Below, in pieces: positions 44,203 to 54,200 of a stretch of 64,000 nucleotides of DNA. Position numbers and translations under genes: made by a program. Positions within the stretch are counted from its first letter, which is position 1, and every line of letters begins with the position of its first letter. The notes under the pieces were generated by a model, which searched no databases, was not told the DNA's origin, and saw only the letters and a list, made by a program, of their open reading frames with translations. The DNA is from Ascoidea rubescens DSM 1968 (lineage: Eukaryota > Ascomycota > Saccharomycetes > Ascoideales > Ascoideaceae), in the NCBI RefSeq assembly GCF_001661345.1, contig NW_017962934.1, positions 1 to 64,000 on the forward strand. The letters are read 5' to 3'.

Positions 44203-46524
44203 ATGGATTTTTCTGGTTTATTGCAACAATTGGACAGGAGGCCTTTAGATGGGAACATATCTTTATCTAATTTGGATGATACAGAACAGTATAAAACAAC
44301 TCAAAGAGCTCTGCTTGCTTTCTCGCCTGTTGGTGATTACAATGCATCCCTACAAGCTACCAAAAATATCATGACTGAGCTTAAGGAGATCAGTGCAGCT
44401 TCTGTTGGTACGCTGGATAGATTCGATGATTCTATTTACGATTTCTTGATCAATAATGAAAAATTCAAAGGAGCCTATCATTTAATATTTGATAACCAAA
44501 GTAGGAAATCAACAATTGAAAATAATTACTCCCTAGAATTTAAGATGAAACCCCAATGTCTTGATGATATAATCGGGCTAAAATTTCACAAATCAGTTAT
44601 TATTCACTCAATTTTTACGCAAACCAACCTACCCTCGTTTATTTTATACGGCCCTCCTGGTGTGGGTAAAACCTCCTTGGTAAATGTGCTTCATAAAGAA
44701 TTTAGCCAACGATATAAATGCTTCAAAATGGATGCGATAACCATTGCCACGAATACGATGGAAAATTTGTGCAAGCAATACGCAAATGCGAAAAACCAGA
44801 ATTGGAAAGCCCACTCTATTCAAATACTAACTCAAGAAACATTAGTAGAGGGACCGAAAACAATCATATTTATTGATGGATTGGATATCATTCCAAAGAA
44901 TCAGCAGCAGGAATTATTACGATTGTTGGAGTTGGAGCATATATCCTTGATTGCAACATGTTCAGAAAACCTTTCAAAGCATATTATTGAGGATATCATT
45001 TCAAGATGTCACAATATAAAAGTCGATATCTTAGATAAAACGAATATGAAATACTTTGTTCAAAAGGCTATGAGCGCAATCAATGAAATTAGGTCCAGAT
45101 CGTCTCATAATCGTGATGAATTATTGAATGAAATGTCTCATTATTCACTTTTTAAGTTTAGTCCTTGCTCAATTGATTATATTTCCCAACTATCCAAAGG
45201 CGATTGCAGAAATGTGATTAAAATGCTTAATGTATTAGATGGAGTCCATAGAGATTTTAATTCAATAGTAAACATAGATATTTCAAGCTTGGAAACGTTA
45301 CTTAATGATGACATCTATATTTCCGAATGTAAACCGGTTCTTGATATAAACCTGGATTCCAATTTCAAAAGACTTGTGGTGGGTGAAGATGCGTATCTGA
45401 GAAATGACGGTTTAGCCTCTAAAGTATTTTTCAAGGTTTTTTCTTCTAATTTTTCAGTAAGTTTTGATCCACTTGTATTTCTGTTCTTTGAAAATATGGT
45501 TCGAGGTGAGGAGTTATTTTATTTGGATTTATTAGATCAAATTCAAAAGTATTACCAAAATATTTATCTTAACAGGAAGTTTTCTTTCTTGGATTTGAGA
45601 AATTTTATTAAAAATAATATGGATGATGTTGAACAACTAAAAATATTAAAGGATTTAAATTTGTTTTTTTCTGATATTTCAAAGGGCAGTGTTTCTGACT
45701 TTGTGATTCAAAGAAAATTTAGTATTATTGAACAAGGGAGATTTTGCTATGATATTTCTGCAATTAATGACTTTTATGAAATAATTGATCAAGCGGTTGA
45801 TGATGAGTTAATGTTTTCTGACTGCTCTGCAGCCCCAGATTACGATAATTATTCAGACGTTTTAATATCATCGGAAATACCTAGTTATGCCACATTTATG
45901 GAGGTTTTTAAACACAAATTTTTCAGAGAAATAATTATAAACGGCGATGTCCAATGTTTATATAATTTGCTTTATCGATCAATATTAGAGAAAGAAAACT
46001 TTCGGGCTTATTTTTTTACTCTTGCTTTACTTTATGAAGATAATTATCGTTTTTCTCCTTACACTTTTAGTGTGAGTGATGTGTGTGATTTTTTGCGCCA
46101 GATTTCAGCAATCAGCATACCCAGCATAACAAAGAAGGAGTTCTCTTACAATATCTATGAGAGCTTTTCGAATCTTAATGATATTTTGGAAATTTGTGCT
46201 ACTAAAGCAAATTTTCTAATTAAATATTACTATAGAAATTTCACAATATTCATTGATAAGTTGATTGAAAACATTCAATCTGGATATTTAATTACAAATA
46301 TACAAGAAAATTTTGAAAGACACAGCAAAATCAACTTGTATTATTTAAATTCACAAGTTCCTTATCACCTAAGGAATGCTCCTGATTATCGAATGGCTGA
46401 GTTAGGGTTTTCAGTTGGTTATAAATATAATCCAAACTACAAATTCGGAAGGGTATTTCAAAAGTATTTACCCAATGAGCTTGAGGATCTATATGAAATA
46501 AAGTTCAACATAAATAATAAATGA
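44203..46524 (+). CDS. Mgs1/WRNIP1/RarA-type AAA+ protein with insertion (paralogue 2)
   Basis: This 773-residue protein has the best-kept ATPase of the cluster. It has Walker A GPPGVGKT (150-157), a Walker B strand IIFIDG (221-226) with Gly where the catalytic Glu is expected, LIATCSENL as sensor 1, and an ISRC arginine-finger motif (266-269). The tail is diagnostic of Mgs1/WRNIP1: VPYHLRNAP at about 718, then LGFSVGYKYNPNY and QKYLPNEL, near-matches to the family's C-terminal VPLHIRNAP...GYKY...YLPxEL. About 150 extra residues sit between the lid and the tetramerisation part, so it is longer than Mgs1 (587). Mgs1 works at stalled forks with PCNA and polymerase delta. I start at the ATG, since the open frame extends upstream only to a TTG. 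Confidence 0.8.
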   Translation: MDFSGLLQQLDRRPLDGNISLSNLDDTEQYKTTQRALLAFSPVGDYNASLQATKNIMTELKEISAASVGTLDRFDDSIYDFLINNEKFKGAYHLIFDNQSRKSTIENNYSLEFKMKPQCLDDIIGLKFHKSVIIHSIFTQTNLPSFILYGPPGVGKTSLVNVLHKEFSQRYKCFKMDAITIATNTMENLCKQYANAKNQNWKAHSIQILTQETLVEGPKTIIFIDGLDIIPKNQQQELLRLLELEHISLIATCSENLSKHIIEDIISRCHNIKVDILDKTNMKYFVQKAMSAINEIRSRSSHNRDELLNEMSHYSLFKFSPCSIDYISQLSKGDCRNVIKMLNVLDGVHRDFNSIVNIDISSLETLLNDDIYISECKPVLDINLDSNFKRLVVGEDAYLRNDGLASKVFFKVFSSNFSVSFDPLVFLFFENMVRGEELFYLDLLDQIQKYYQNIYLNRKFSFLDLRNFIKNNMDDVEQLKILKDLNLFFSDISKGSVSDFVIQRKFSIIEQGRFCYDISAINDFYEIIDQAVDDELMFSDCSAAPDYDNYSDVLISSEIPSYATFMEVFKHKFFREIIINGDVQCLYNLLYRSILEKENFRAYFFTLALLYEDNYRFSPYTFSVSDVCDFLRQISAISIPSITKKEFSYNIYESFSNLNDILEICATKANFLIKYYYRNFTIFIDKLIENIQSGYLITNIQENFERHSKINLYYLNSQVPYHLRNAPDYRMAELGFSVGYKYNPNYKFGRVFQKYLPNELEDLYEIKFNINNK

Positions 46525-46837
46525 GAGAAAAACAATAATTAAAGGAAGAACAATAATGATTTTGCAAAATAAGTTATATTAGAATATTTTGGAATTCAAT
46601 AAAGGCAGCTAGACATCAAATAAACATCGGACCGAAAATGAAAAGCTTGAGTTCCATGCAATCAAGTATTTGATTTGATAGATACTAGAAATAAAAATAA
46701 AAAAGGTAAAAAAAATTGGGGCGCAAACACACCTTGGAATGACACTAGTAACTAAGCAAGAATGCAAAATTAAATACAAGTAATAGAATAATAGAATAGT
46801 AGAGTAAATAGTGAACGGTCAAGATAAATCAATCTCG
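46525..46837. other. Spacer between converging AAA+ genes
   Basis: This is AT-rich spacer holding the 3' ends of two converging genes. Short AATAGAATAATAGAATAGTAG repeats near 46,785-46,805 are simple sequence. I see nothing else. Confidence 0.4.
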
Positions 46838-48328
46838 CTAATTCTTATCCTGAAAAAAATCAAATGATTCCCAATGTTTGTTTTCGCTATATTTCTGTGT
46901 CTTGTGCTTGGAATAAACTACATTTTGGTCGAAAGTAAAGTTGAAATCTGGAAGATTTAAAGTCTCAGAGTTTGAAGTGGGTTGAATCTGTGTTTTGTTC
47001 ACACTATCAACTTGTTCCCCAGAATGGTTATTAGTGGTGAAAACAATTTTGGAAAGATCCATTGGTTGCTGCAGATAGTCATGTCTTTCTTTCAATCCTT
47101 CTGAGATAACTCTAGAATTAAATTTTACAGCCATAGGAATTGCAACAGGTTTGCAGAGTGTAGCTTCTGTCTCTTTCTCTTTATACAATGAATAGGAAAA
47201 ATAAACCTTTGAAGATTTGAAAGTACTTGCTAGCAATACACATAAGTCAATAAGTTTTGCCTTTATAAGTGAGTGAATATGCAGGGTATTCATATTATCA
47301 CAGTTTGATTTGGAGGATAGTATCATCTTAGTTATGTTTTGGTAATTGGATAATACTAAGAAGAAGCAGCGGTTATTTGCAACCCCTATATCCTCAGAAG
47401 CAATAACCATTAATCGTCTCAAAATGTATAAATAAACATCAAAATTGTGAGATTTAGTCATTCTCGTCAAATAATAAAGAGAGGCAGTAATATCCGAGCC
47501 TCTGATAGATTTTTGGAGTGCAGAAATGTAATCGTATTTCATTTCCTCATTGAAATTTGAAAACAGAAACCTTTCAGAAAATGATGACAAATTAGCCTCA
47601 AAGTCTAGAAATCCAGCTGAGACAATACAACGACTACTCTCCTTAAAAAATGTTTTATGGATGAGAATTAGATTATTAATTGCAACTATTAAATTGCCTT
47701 GAGAAAAAGAAATCAAAGTGGATAATAAATTACTGGGCAAGTTGATATTCAAAAACCTAGCACCTTTAGATAGAACCAACGACATGTCGTTGGGGTTTGT
47801 AGTTTTGAAATCTAAAATGCCAACCTCAGAAATCAAAATCGCCAGTTTTAAAGACCTTGAGGAATTACTGACCAATAGGTTGGTAGAAGAGCAGCATATC
47901 AAACTCAACTTTTTAGTTTTAATATAATCACCAAGTTTTTCAAAACCTTGAATCTTTTTCAACCTCTCAACCTGATCGAAAAATAAATAGCAGTGCGTCG
48001 ACAGGTTTTTGTTCAGTAGGGTTTTCAAACAATTAAAAACCGTTTCCTGGATATTGACAGTATCAGAAAAGATACTGAAGACATGACATGAATCATTGGC
48101 ATTTTGGAAAGTGTAATCAAGCAAAATCTTTAGAAACGAAGTTTTGCCTGAACCCGAAGGCCCCCATATAAACAAGGAGGGCAAATGGGACTTGCTAAGA
48201 ATGCTCTTAACCACTAATTTGGCAAACCTGCCTTTTGGAAAACCAAATAAATGAGACTGCCCAATAATTTCATTTAACGATTTTGGTCTTAGATACTCAT
48301 TTAACAGCGTAATCTGTTCACTCAACAT
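46838..48328 (-). CDS. Mgs1/WRNIP1/RarA-type AAA+ protein lacking the canonical tail (paralogue 3)
   Basis: This 496-residue protein starts almost at the AAA+ domain (LNEYLRPKSLNEIIGQSHL, as in Mgs1 LAxxLRPxxLxDxxGQxHL). It has no ubiquitin-binding zinc finger before it. Walker A is GPSGSGKT (56-63). Walker B reads LFFDQ (D118, Q119), with Gln for the catalytic Glu. The clearest signature is YISALQKSIRGSDITASLYYLTRM at about 268 followed by RRLMVIASEDIGVAN, almost letter-perfect for the family. The usual HLRNAP...GYKY tail is replaced by a Ser/Asn-rich segment. It is transcribed away from paralogue 4 over a 208-base divergent promoter. On sequence it is the second clear Mgs1 relative here; neither can be called the orthologue without a tree. 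Confidence 0.8.
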   Translation of the reverse strand: MLSEQITLLNEYLRPKSLNEIIGQSHLFGFPKGRFAKLVVKSILSKSHLPSLFIWGPSGSGKTSFLKILLDYTFQNANDSCHVFSIFSDTVNIQETVFNCLKTLLNKNLSTHCYLFFDQVERLKKIQGFEKLGDYIKTKKLSLICCSSTNLLVSNSSRSLKLAILISEVGILDFKTTNPNDMSLVLSKGARFLNINLPSNLLSTLISFSQGNLIVAINNLILIHKTFFKESSRCIVSAGFLDFEANLSSFSERFLFSNFNEEMKYDYISALQKSIRGSDITASLYYLTRMTKSHNFDVYLYILRRLMVIASEDIGVANNRCFFLVLSNYQNITKMILSSKSNCDNMNTLHIHSLIKAKLIDLCVLLASTFKSSKVYFSYSLYKEKETEATLCKPVAIPMAVKFNSRVISEGLKERHDYLQQPMDLSKIVFTTNNHSGEQVDSVNKTQIQPTSNSETLNLPDFNFTFDQNVVYSKHKTQKYSENKHWESFDFFQDKN

Positions 48329-48536
48329 TATATTATCAATTGGTTTCTAGATAATATCTTGTTGTGTATTCTCTTCGCAACTTATGTTGAAAGACGTGGT
48401 CACGATACTCAATCGAGAGAATCGGAATCTGAGCTCTTAATGTGCACCAATACAAGAATAGCCAGTATCAGCAATAATAACAATAAACCCAAATGTTGTT
48501 GATGTCTTCTGAAGCGCAGATTGATTTGATGGTCTA
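48329..48536. promoter_or_regulatory. Divergent promoter between AAA+ paralogues 3 and 4
   Basis: The two start codons point apart across 208 bases, so the pair must share or split this promoter. I see no exact MCB (ACGCGT) or SCB site and no clear TATA box. The arrangement suggests, but does not show, co-expression. Confidence 0.4.
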
Positions 48537-49922
48537 ATGGAACAAACAGATGTTGGCAATATGTTGAAAGAGTGTCTTGTTGACTGGCCTGAAAACAAGA
48601 ACCTTATGAAAGTTTTAGGGTTATCCAAGGACAACCTTTTTGAGATTTTAAAACAACAAAAATCAAAGGATGATAAGGTTTTGATGACTCCAATGGTTTT
48701 GGAAAACTGGAGAGTGAATTCAATGATACTTATAGGATCTACTGGGTCCCTCAAAGAGTTGATAATTGATTTGTTTAAAGACTATTATAGCAGCTTTAGC
48801 AACATTTCATTTTTACATTATTTGAAGGATGGTGAGCTTTCAACAATAGAAAAATTAAAGTCCAGGCTTATTCGGTTAAGCAAATTGGTACAAACCAAGA
48901 GGTATAATTTTTTAATAATCAATCAATTCAACAAAATTTCTAAAACCACACAGTATTTGATTAAATCACTCATTGAAAATAATAAGATAATTTTGATTGG
49001 TCTAGTGGATTTAGATTCTACACAGAATTTCCAAAACCAAAATTTGATTAAAGCACTTAGTTATATAGATAAAGGTTTGCTTTCAATGGCAACCGTTTGG
49101 AAGATCAGTGATTTACAAAGTAAAGAGAACACCGAACAATTCATACACATGTACATTCTGAAATTAAATAAAATGTACATGAATAAAGCTGAGAATTTTT
49201 CAGATGGCAGTCAACTCAAAATCCTGATCGAGTTTTCTGAGAAAAGCATTGCTTATGTCTGCAGTTTATGTGATGGAAATATATTTTCCATGGCCAATTA
49301 CTTGAAAGTTTTACATAATCATTATTGTGTTATTTCTCAATTATCCTATAATAAATTGGAAGCTAAAAATTTTCCTGGAGATCAATTATATCAAGATGAC
49401 AAGTATAGTCAATTATTTGCCGATATCATAAAGAAAAGTGATAGGGCTGTCAAATATGCTGAAAACTCTGTTCCTAAACAAAAGATTGTTTCAATCGTTG
49501 TTGATGAGAAATTGATCAAACACTTGATGAAAACAACTTGCCTCTCTACCAACTATGAGTCTGGTTCAAGTCTGGACAATACTAACGAGATTCATTTCCT
49601 AAATTTAGAAAACTTGCTACTTGAAAAGAAAAACTATAAATTGGCAATTTTTGAGGTGTTGTTTATTCGAAACAAACAACAGCTATCAACAGCTAAAATC
49701 CTAAGTCGGTTAGCAATTATAACATTAAAAGGAAACTACAATAAAAAACAGAGCATCTCATCAGAGAAATTTTTTCGTCTAAGTCGAGTCTTAGAGGAGC
49801 TCAACAGCTCTATCAAAGCCATCAGAACAGTAGGAGAAATGGATAGAAAATTTGTTGATATTATTTTAATTCGATGCATTTTAAATATATACAAATACTT
49901 TCAATACGAGGATAATCTATAA
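48537..49922 (+). CDS. Pseudo-ATPase of the Mgs1/WRNIP1-like group (paralogue 4)
   Basis: This 461-residue protein shows a clamp-loader-type AAA+ layout with dead nucleotide motifs. The P-loop position reads GSTGSLKE (67-74), keeping Lys but not the second Gly or the Thr. The Walker B strand reads FLIINQ, with no acidic pair. Following segments (KSLIENNKIILIGLVDLDSTQ) line up with the family's LLPHVENGxIxLIGATTENPS, and SIAYVCSLCDGNIFSMANYL with the lid helix xIAxLSxGDxRxALNxL. The SRC arginine finger is absent. It ends in a helical region without the HLRNAP tail. Its stop overlaps the converging SWIM gene by six bases. Assignment to the same family is weaker than for paralogues 2 and 3; an ORC/RFC-like pseudo-subunit is the alternative. 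Confidence 0.6.
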   Translation: MEQTDVGNMLKECLVDWPENKNLMKVLGLSKDNLFEILKQQKSKDDKVLMTPMVLENWRVNSMILIGSTGSLKELIIDLFKDYYSSFSNISFLHYLKDGELSTIEKLKSRLIRLSKLVQTKRYNFLIINQFNKISKTTQYLIKSLIENNKIILIGLVDLDSTQNFQNQNLIKALSYIDKGLLSMATVWKISDLQSKENTEQFIHMYILKLNKMYMNKAENFSDGSQLKILIEFSEKSIAYVCSLCDGNIFSMANYLKVLHNHYCVISQLSYNKLEAKNFPGDQLYQDDKYSQLFADIIKKSDRAVKYAENSVPKQKIVSIVVDEKLIKHLMKTTCLSTNYESGSSLDNTNEIHFLNLENLLLEKKNYKLAIFEVLFIRNKQQLSTAKILSRLAIITLKGNYNKKQSISSEKFFRLSRVLEELNSSIKAIRTVGEMDRKFVDIILIRCILNIYKYFQYEDNL

Positions 49923-50945
49923 AAGTAAATTGGATGATTCCAATAAAAGAGCAAGGTATGTTTCCAGTCCAATGGGTATAAATTTGATGCGTGAGTCAAG
50001 TACTTTTTTGTTTCTTTCGTATATGAAAATTGATAATAAATGTTTGCAGATTCGTTTGTTGAAAGGAAAATAAGAGGCACTTTTCTTGCTAAATTTCTCA
50101 CATGAACAATACCAGTTTGCATAATTAGTTTTGGACATTTTAAAATTGGAAAACTTTGGGTTATTGTTTTTTATAAGGGATATGTATGCTTGGGCTTTCT
50201 TGTTATGATGAGTTTTTGAGTTTTTTAGCAAGTTAAATTCATCAAAAATAATTATTGAGTTAAAAGAATTTTTTTTATAATCGGTGTCAAAATAGTGTCT
50301 TTTAGAATGGAAAAGAGAACTTTTCAAAAACGTTGAATTTTTATAGTAGGTATTGGAGTTGAATAAAAAATTTGAATTTAAAATTGAAACTAGATTTGTG
50401 TAATTATGTGTCTGATTGATGTAGCCTAAGGTTTTGTTCAAGACTAATTTTCCATCAGCTAAGTAGTTGAAATTTATTACAGCATTCAAATACCTTTTAA
50501 ATCCAAGTCTGATCAAGTCAATGTCGCTTTGAGTTAGATATAACCGATGCCCTTTACCTAAAACAATGTAATTTTGCCTGAAGGACCTGTTGTGAGTATG
50601 AGAATGGCTTGGTTCCCAAGTCTTTTCAAAGTTTTTGCGAATATCAACAAATTTGTCTTGTTTAATGTTGCTATCAATTATTTGCAAGCACCGTTTAATT
50701 GCAGCTGTATTTTTTCTTCTAAAATAGTTTTCAAAACATGAACTGTAGAACAATACATATATGGATTGGTTTTCGATGAGTGAAATTGAGTTGATGAAAG
50801 TTTCCGGAAAAATAAAACATAAAAGCAACGAGGTTTTTCTGTTGATTTGAATTCTATTTTGGGAATCGAGGTAAAATAGGTTATCAAAAATAAGCAGCTG
50901 CAATGCAAGGGGACTGTCGCTGTTGAGAGAAGAGTGTGGAATCAT
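49917..50945 (-). CDS. SWIM zinc-finger protein, Shu2/Sws1-like
   Basis: This protein has 342 residues. Near the C-terminus, WYCSCEKFSKKSA...NKRICKHLL gives the SWIM pattern CxC-x17-CxH (Cys280, Cys282, Cys300, His302). It is followed by a hydrophobic helix and about 35 more residues. A single C-terminal SWIM motif in a small protein is the hallmark of Shu2/Sws1, which with Rad51 paralogues forms the Shu complex promoting Rad51 filaments. Yeast Shu2 and fission-yeast Sws1 are shorter (about 210-225), so the 200-residue front part is unusual. The open frame extends 21 codons upstream to a TTG; I use the first ATG. A SWIM protein of another kind is possible, but the setting next to replication-stress genes supports Shu2. 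Confidence 0.6.
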   Translation of the reverse strand: MIPHSSLNSDSPLALQLLIFDNLFYLDSQNRIQINRKTSLLLCFIFPETFINSISLIENQSIYVLFYSSCFENYFRRKNTAAIKRCLQIIDSNIKQDKFVDIRKNFEKTWEPSHSHTHNRSFRQNYIVLGKGHRLYLTQSDIDLIRLGFKRYLNAVINFNYLADGKLVLNKTLGYINQTHNYTNLVSILNSNFLFNSNTYYKNSTFLKSSLFHSKRHYFDTDYKKNSFNSIIIFDEFNLLKNSKTHHNKKAQAYISLIKNNNPKFSNFKMSKTNYANWYCSCEKFSKKSASYFPFNKRICKHLLSIFIYERNKKVLDSRIKFIPIGLETYLALLLESSNLLL

Positions 50946-51090
50946 AATCCCAATCGTGATTTTCAAGCCAACTTTGAACAGAAACGATGTTTGAAGATGC
51001 GATTCCAAAAGAAGCCAGAATGGGCGAGCAATTCAACCTCCTTCTATTGTTGGGATGTTTCACCTTTCAAACCGCCCGTGAAATCGGATG

Positions 51091-51106
51091 TTCGCGCGTT
51101 TCGCGG
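51091..51106. promoter_or_regulatory. CGCGAAA-type (SBF/MBF-like) site between divergent genes
   Basis: TTCGCGCGTTTCGCGG contains TTTCGCG, the reverse complement of the CGCGAAA core bound by yeast G1/S factors. It lies in the 258-base gap between the ATGs of the SWIM gene and the PH-ArfGAP gene. It stands out as GC-rich in AT-rich DNA. G1/S control of a recombination gene would be sensible, but this is inference from one motif. Confidence 0.4.
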
Positions 51107-51203
51107 CTGGTGGACGAAATGAAGTAATCATTGTTAAGAAAACCACCACCACTTGGCCATCGCTAATGCTTTTTGATCTTTGATTACTACACGAATTCAA
51201 ACA

Positions 51204-54200
51204 ATGGGCCAAGTAACCAGCAAAGATTCCTCTGATAATTTCTCTTCAGCAGTTGTGTTGACGGATCCAAATCTGTTCAATCTCAACAAAATTATAATAA
51301 AACAGCCTGATTCTGTCCGTCACAAGTCGTCGCCCAAGTCGTCAACTCCTTCTTTAATTTATATTGAAAACCAGAATCAGTTTCTTGATATTTCAGCATC
51401 TTCCAATGGCATCAATGATCTTTGTTCCTTTAAACAAAACTATGACACTGCAGATTATAAGTTTCCCTTCTTGTTGCAAATAGCTTCAGATTCTAAAATT
51501 TTATTCATCTTTGAGTCAAGCGCCAATTATATTAATTCATTATCTAACCCCACACAAATATCGTCTCACCTCGCTGAAACTGGCAATACAGAAGTTCCAA
51601 TACAAAAATCAGGCCCTGAACCAGTGGAGGGATTTTGTTTTGAAACCGAATCTGAATTATATTCTTGCCATTCTACGAAAAAATCCGAATGTGATACGGA
51701 CAACTCTGGGAACCACTCTTTACAGAACGTTGCTCCTCAAGAAAATGTGCATGGATCAAAACAATGTGCCAAAGAGTTAATCAAACCCGAGGACCCAGGC
51801 ATAATGGCTTTTAACAATTTGTGCTTTGTAAGAGGGAAATCTGAAGCTGAAATTTCTCGAAAGCTATCGCTACTTGAGACTGCTAACTATCTCGATGAAG
51901 ATATTTACATGGTAGGCGATGTATATAGAGAAGCAACCTCTGTCAATAATACCAGCCAAATCATTAATTTTAAAGATTTCTCAGAAGTATCTTCATCTAC
52001 AGAAAATAACAGGCCTCCACAAGACCTGAATGCTTCATTTAAATTCTCGTTGTTTTATGAACCACCGCAAGGATCGTCCGGCAAATTTCTATATTTTGTT
52101 TACTCCTACAATTCTGCTATTCATGGCTTTCAGGAACTAGCAAGGTTTGGAGTATGGTTTGATCTTCCTCCAGAAGGATTTATTGATTACTCACAGGATT
52201 TCAATTTGATTCATCTGTTTGATATTCACGAATCCTTTTCCGATAAAAGTCTGGGTGACTTACAGTTTAAAAAGAGAAATCCCAGCAGAAACTCTAACGA
52301 TATGAGTTTATCCAAATCGAATTCCAATCAAAATATTAATAGAAAACCGGAGAAAGCAATACACCATCAATCTAAAATGTTTCAAAATATGACCTCTAGT
52401 GATGCTGCTAATACTATAAAACATCAGGATGTTTGGGCTGAAAGTAATGATGACTCCTTGAAAAAAGATTTTAATTTTGTTCCAATTAGCTTATTGACCA
52501 ATTATCCCAATTCTTATTACTCTTCTGAAAATGAAACATCAAGAGGCTTTTTTTTATTGGATAGTTCAGAGATTCCAGATGAAGCAACTTTATTTTTACT
52601 AAAAAATCTATTGAAGGTCCTTATTAAAAAATGTGAACTAGTTGATTTGAGTTTCCAAAATTCAATTCGAACGAAATCAGAGTTTTTACTGAGTCTAAAC
52701 ACTTTTATTCATACTTCATCATCCAATTATTCCACTTGCTTGCAGTTTACTATTATTTTTGATTATTTTAGCAATCAGTTGAAACGAAGCTTAGAATTTG
52801 ACAACAGTCAGCTGCAATGCTTCAAAACCTATATTGCAAAACCTTTGAAATCTTTTTATAATAAAATTAATTTAAAATATTTCTCTTTAAAAAAAAAAGA
52901 AGTTGAAGAAAAGACAAAAGGTGTTCATATTTCGTTTTCCAAAAATGACTTTCTAAAAAAAGAAATTCAAGACCCAAATTGTAAAGATATATTAAAAATT
53001 GACTCTGCTAAAATTAGTCAAAAGAAGTATCTCCTGTTGTTTCTGTTTTCCTCGCTGTCAAATAACCAAAAACCGTTTCTGATTCAAAAATCTCTCTCAA
53101 TTTTTCAGTTTGACTATTTAAATAGTATTGACGTTTTGTTTAATAAGCATTTTGTCAAAGAGATTGTTTTAAGCTTTTGTTATTTTCTTCTGGAAACATT
53201 TTTGCAAGTGCTGAAATTGCTTAGAGGATTTGATACCCTGCTTCCTCCAATCCGGAAGTATCTTGAATCCCAAAAACATTTGATTACTAATTTTACCTCT
53301 CAGGTTCAAAATTTCCTTCAACGATGGGATTTTTATCAAGAGGTTCGATTGACTCAAAAGAAGAGATTGGAATGTTGTCTGGAAAGAAAAGGGTTGGAAA
53401 AAGTAATTAGCGATATCTGTTCTGAAAAGTTTTCTGCTTTATCTGTTGCTAAAGAAGGAATTTTATGGTTTTATATCTTATCTGAAAACTCTGCTTGGAG
53501 GAAAAGCAGCGCAATTTTAAAAGATGGTTATCTTACTTGTATTCCTATTTCTCATAACAGCACCAAACAAGGTTTTGATTTGAGGAATTTAACGGTGAAA
53601 CCTTCTAGCTTCAACAACGACAGAAGGTTTTGTTTTGAATTGAAGGATGAAAAGCAACTAAAGGTTCTTTTTCAAGCCAGTAATGAGCAAGATAAAAATT
53701 CTTGGATCACTGCAATTCAATTTTGGAGTAAAAATCACAATATCCATCCATTGGTGGATCCGAAATATCACTCTGTTCGTGATTCCAGCATTTCACTTCG
53801 ACAATCACATACATTCATGGGTCTACCAGAAGAATTTCCAAATAAAACTGGTTACCAAACCACGAAAAACCTTACGAAGTCGGCCGAAACCACTAAATCA
53901 ATTGAAATAAATTATTTGGAAGTTGTGAGAGAAATTGATTCTTCAAATTATTTATGTTGTGATTGTCTTTCATCCAAAGCTGTTGAGTGGATATCCGTTA
54001 ACATGTTAATTGTTCTCTGCATTGATTGTGCTGGTGTACACCGAAGCTTAGGTACACATATCTCTAAGATTCGATCTTTGACTTTAGATGTTTCTATTTT
54101 TACACGGGAAATGACTAAATTGTTATCCTCTGTCTCAAATGCTGTTGCCAATAGTTACTGGGAATTTAATCTCTTAAATAAAACCAAATTAATTTCTGCT

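Noticed and set aside
41527-49922. Reading the four AAA+ genes as RFC or Elg1/Rad24/Ctf18 subunits
   Set aside because: Paralogues 2 and 3 carry RarA/WRNIP1-only signatures (KSIRGSD with LYYL, HLRNAP with GYKY), and paralogue 1 shares the same C-terminal pattern. RFC boxes such as the LWVEKYRP-type start are absent. Paralogue 4 remains open.
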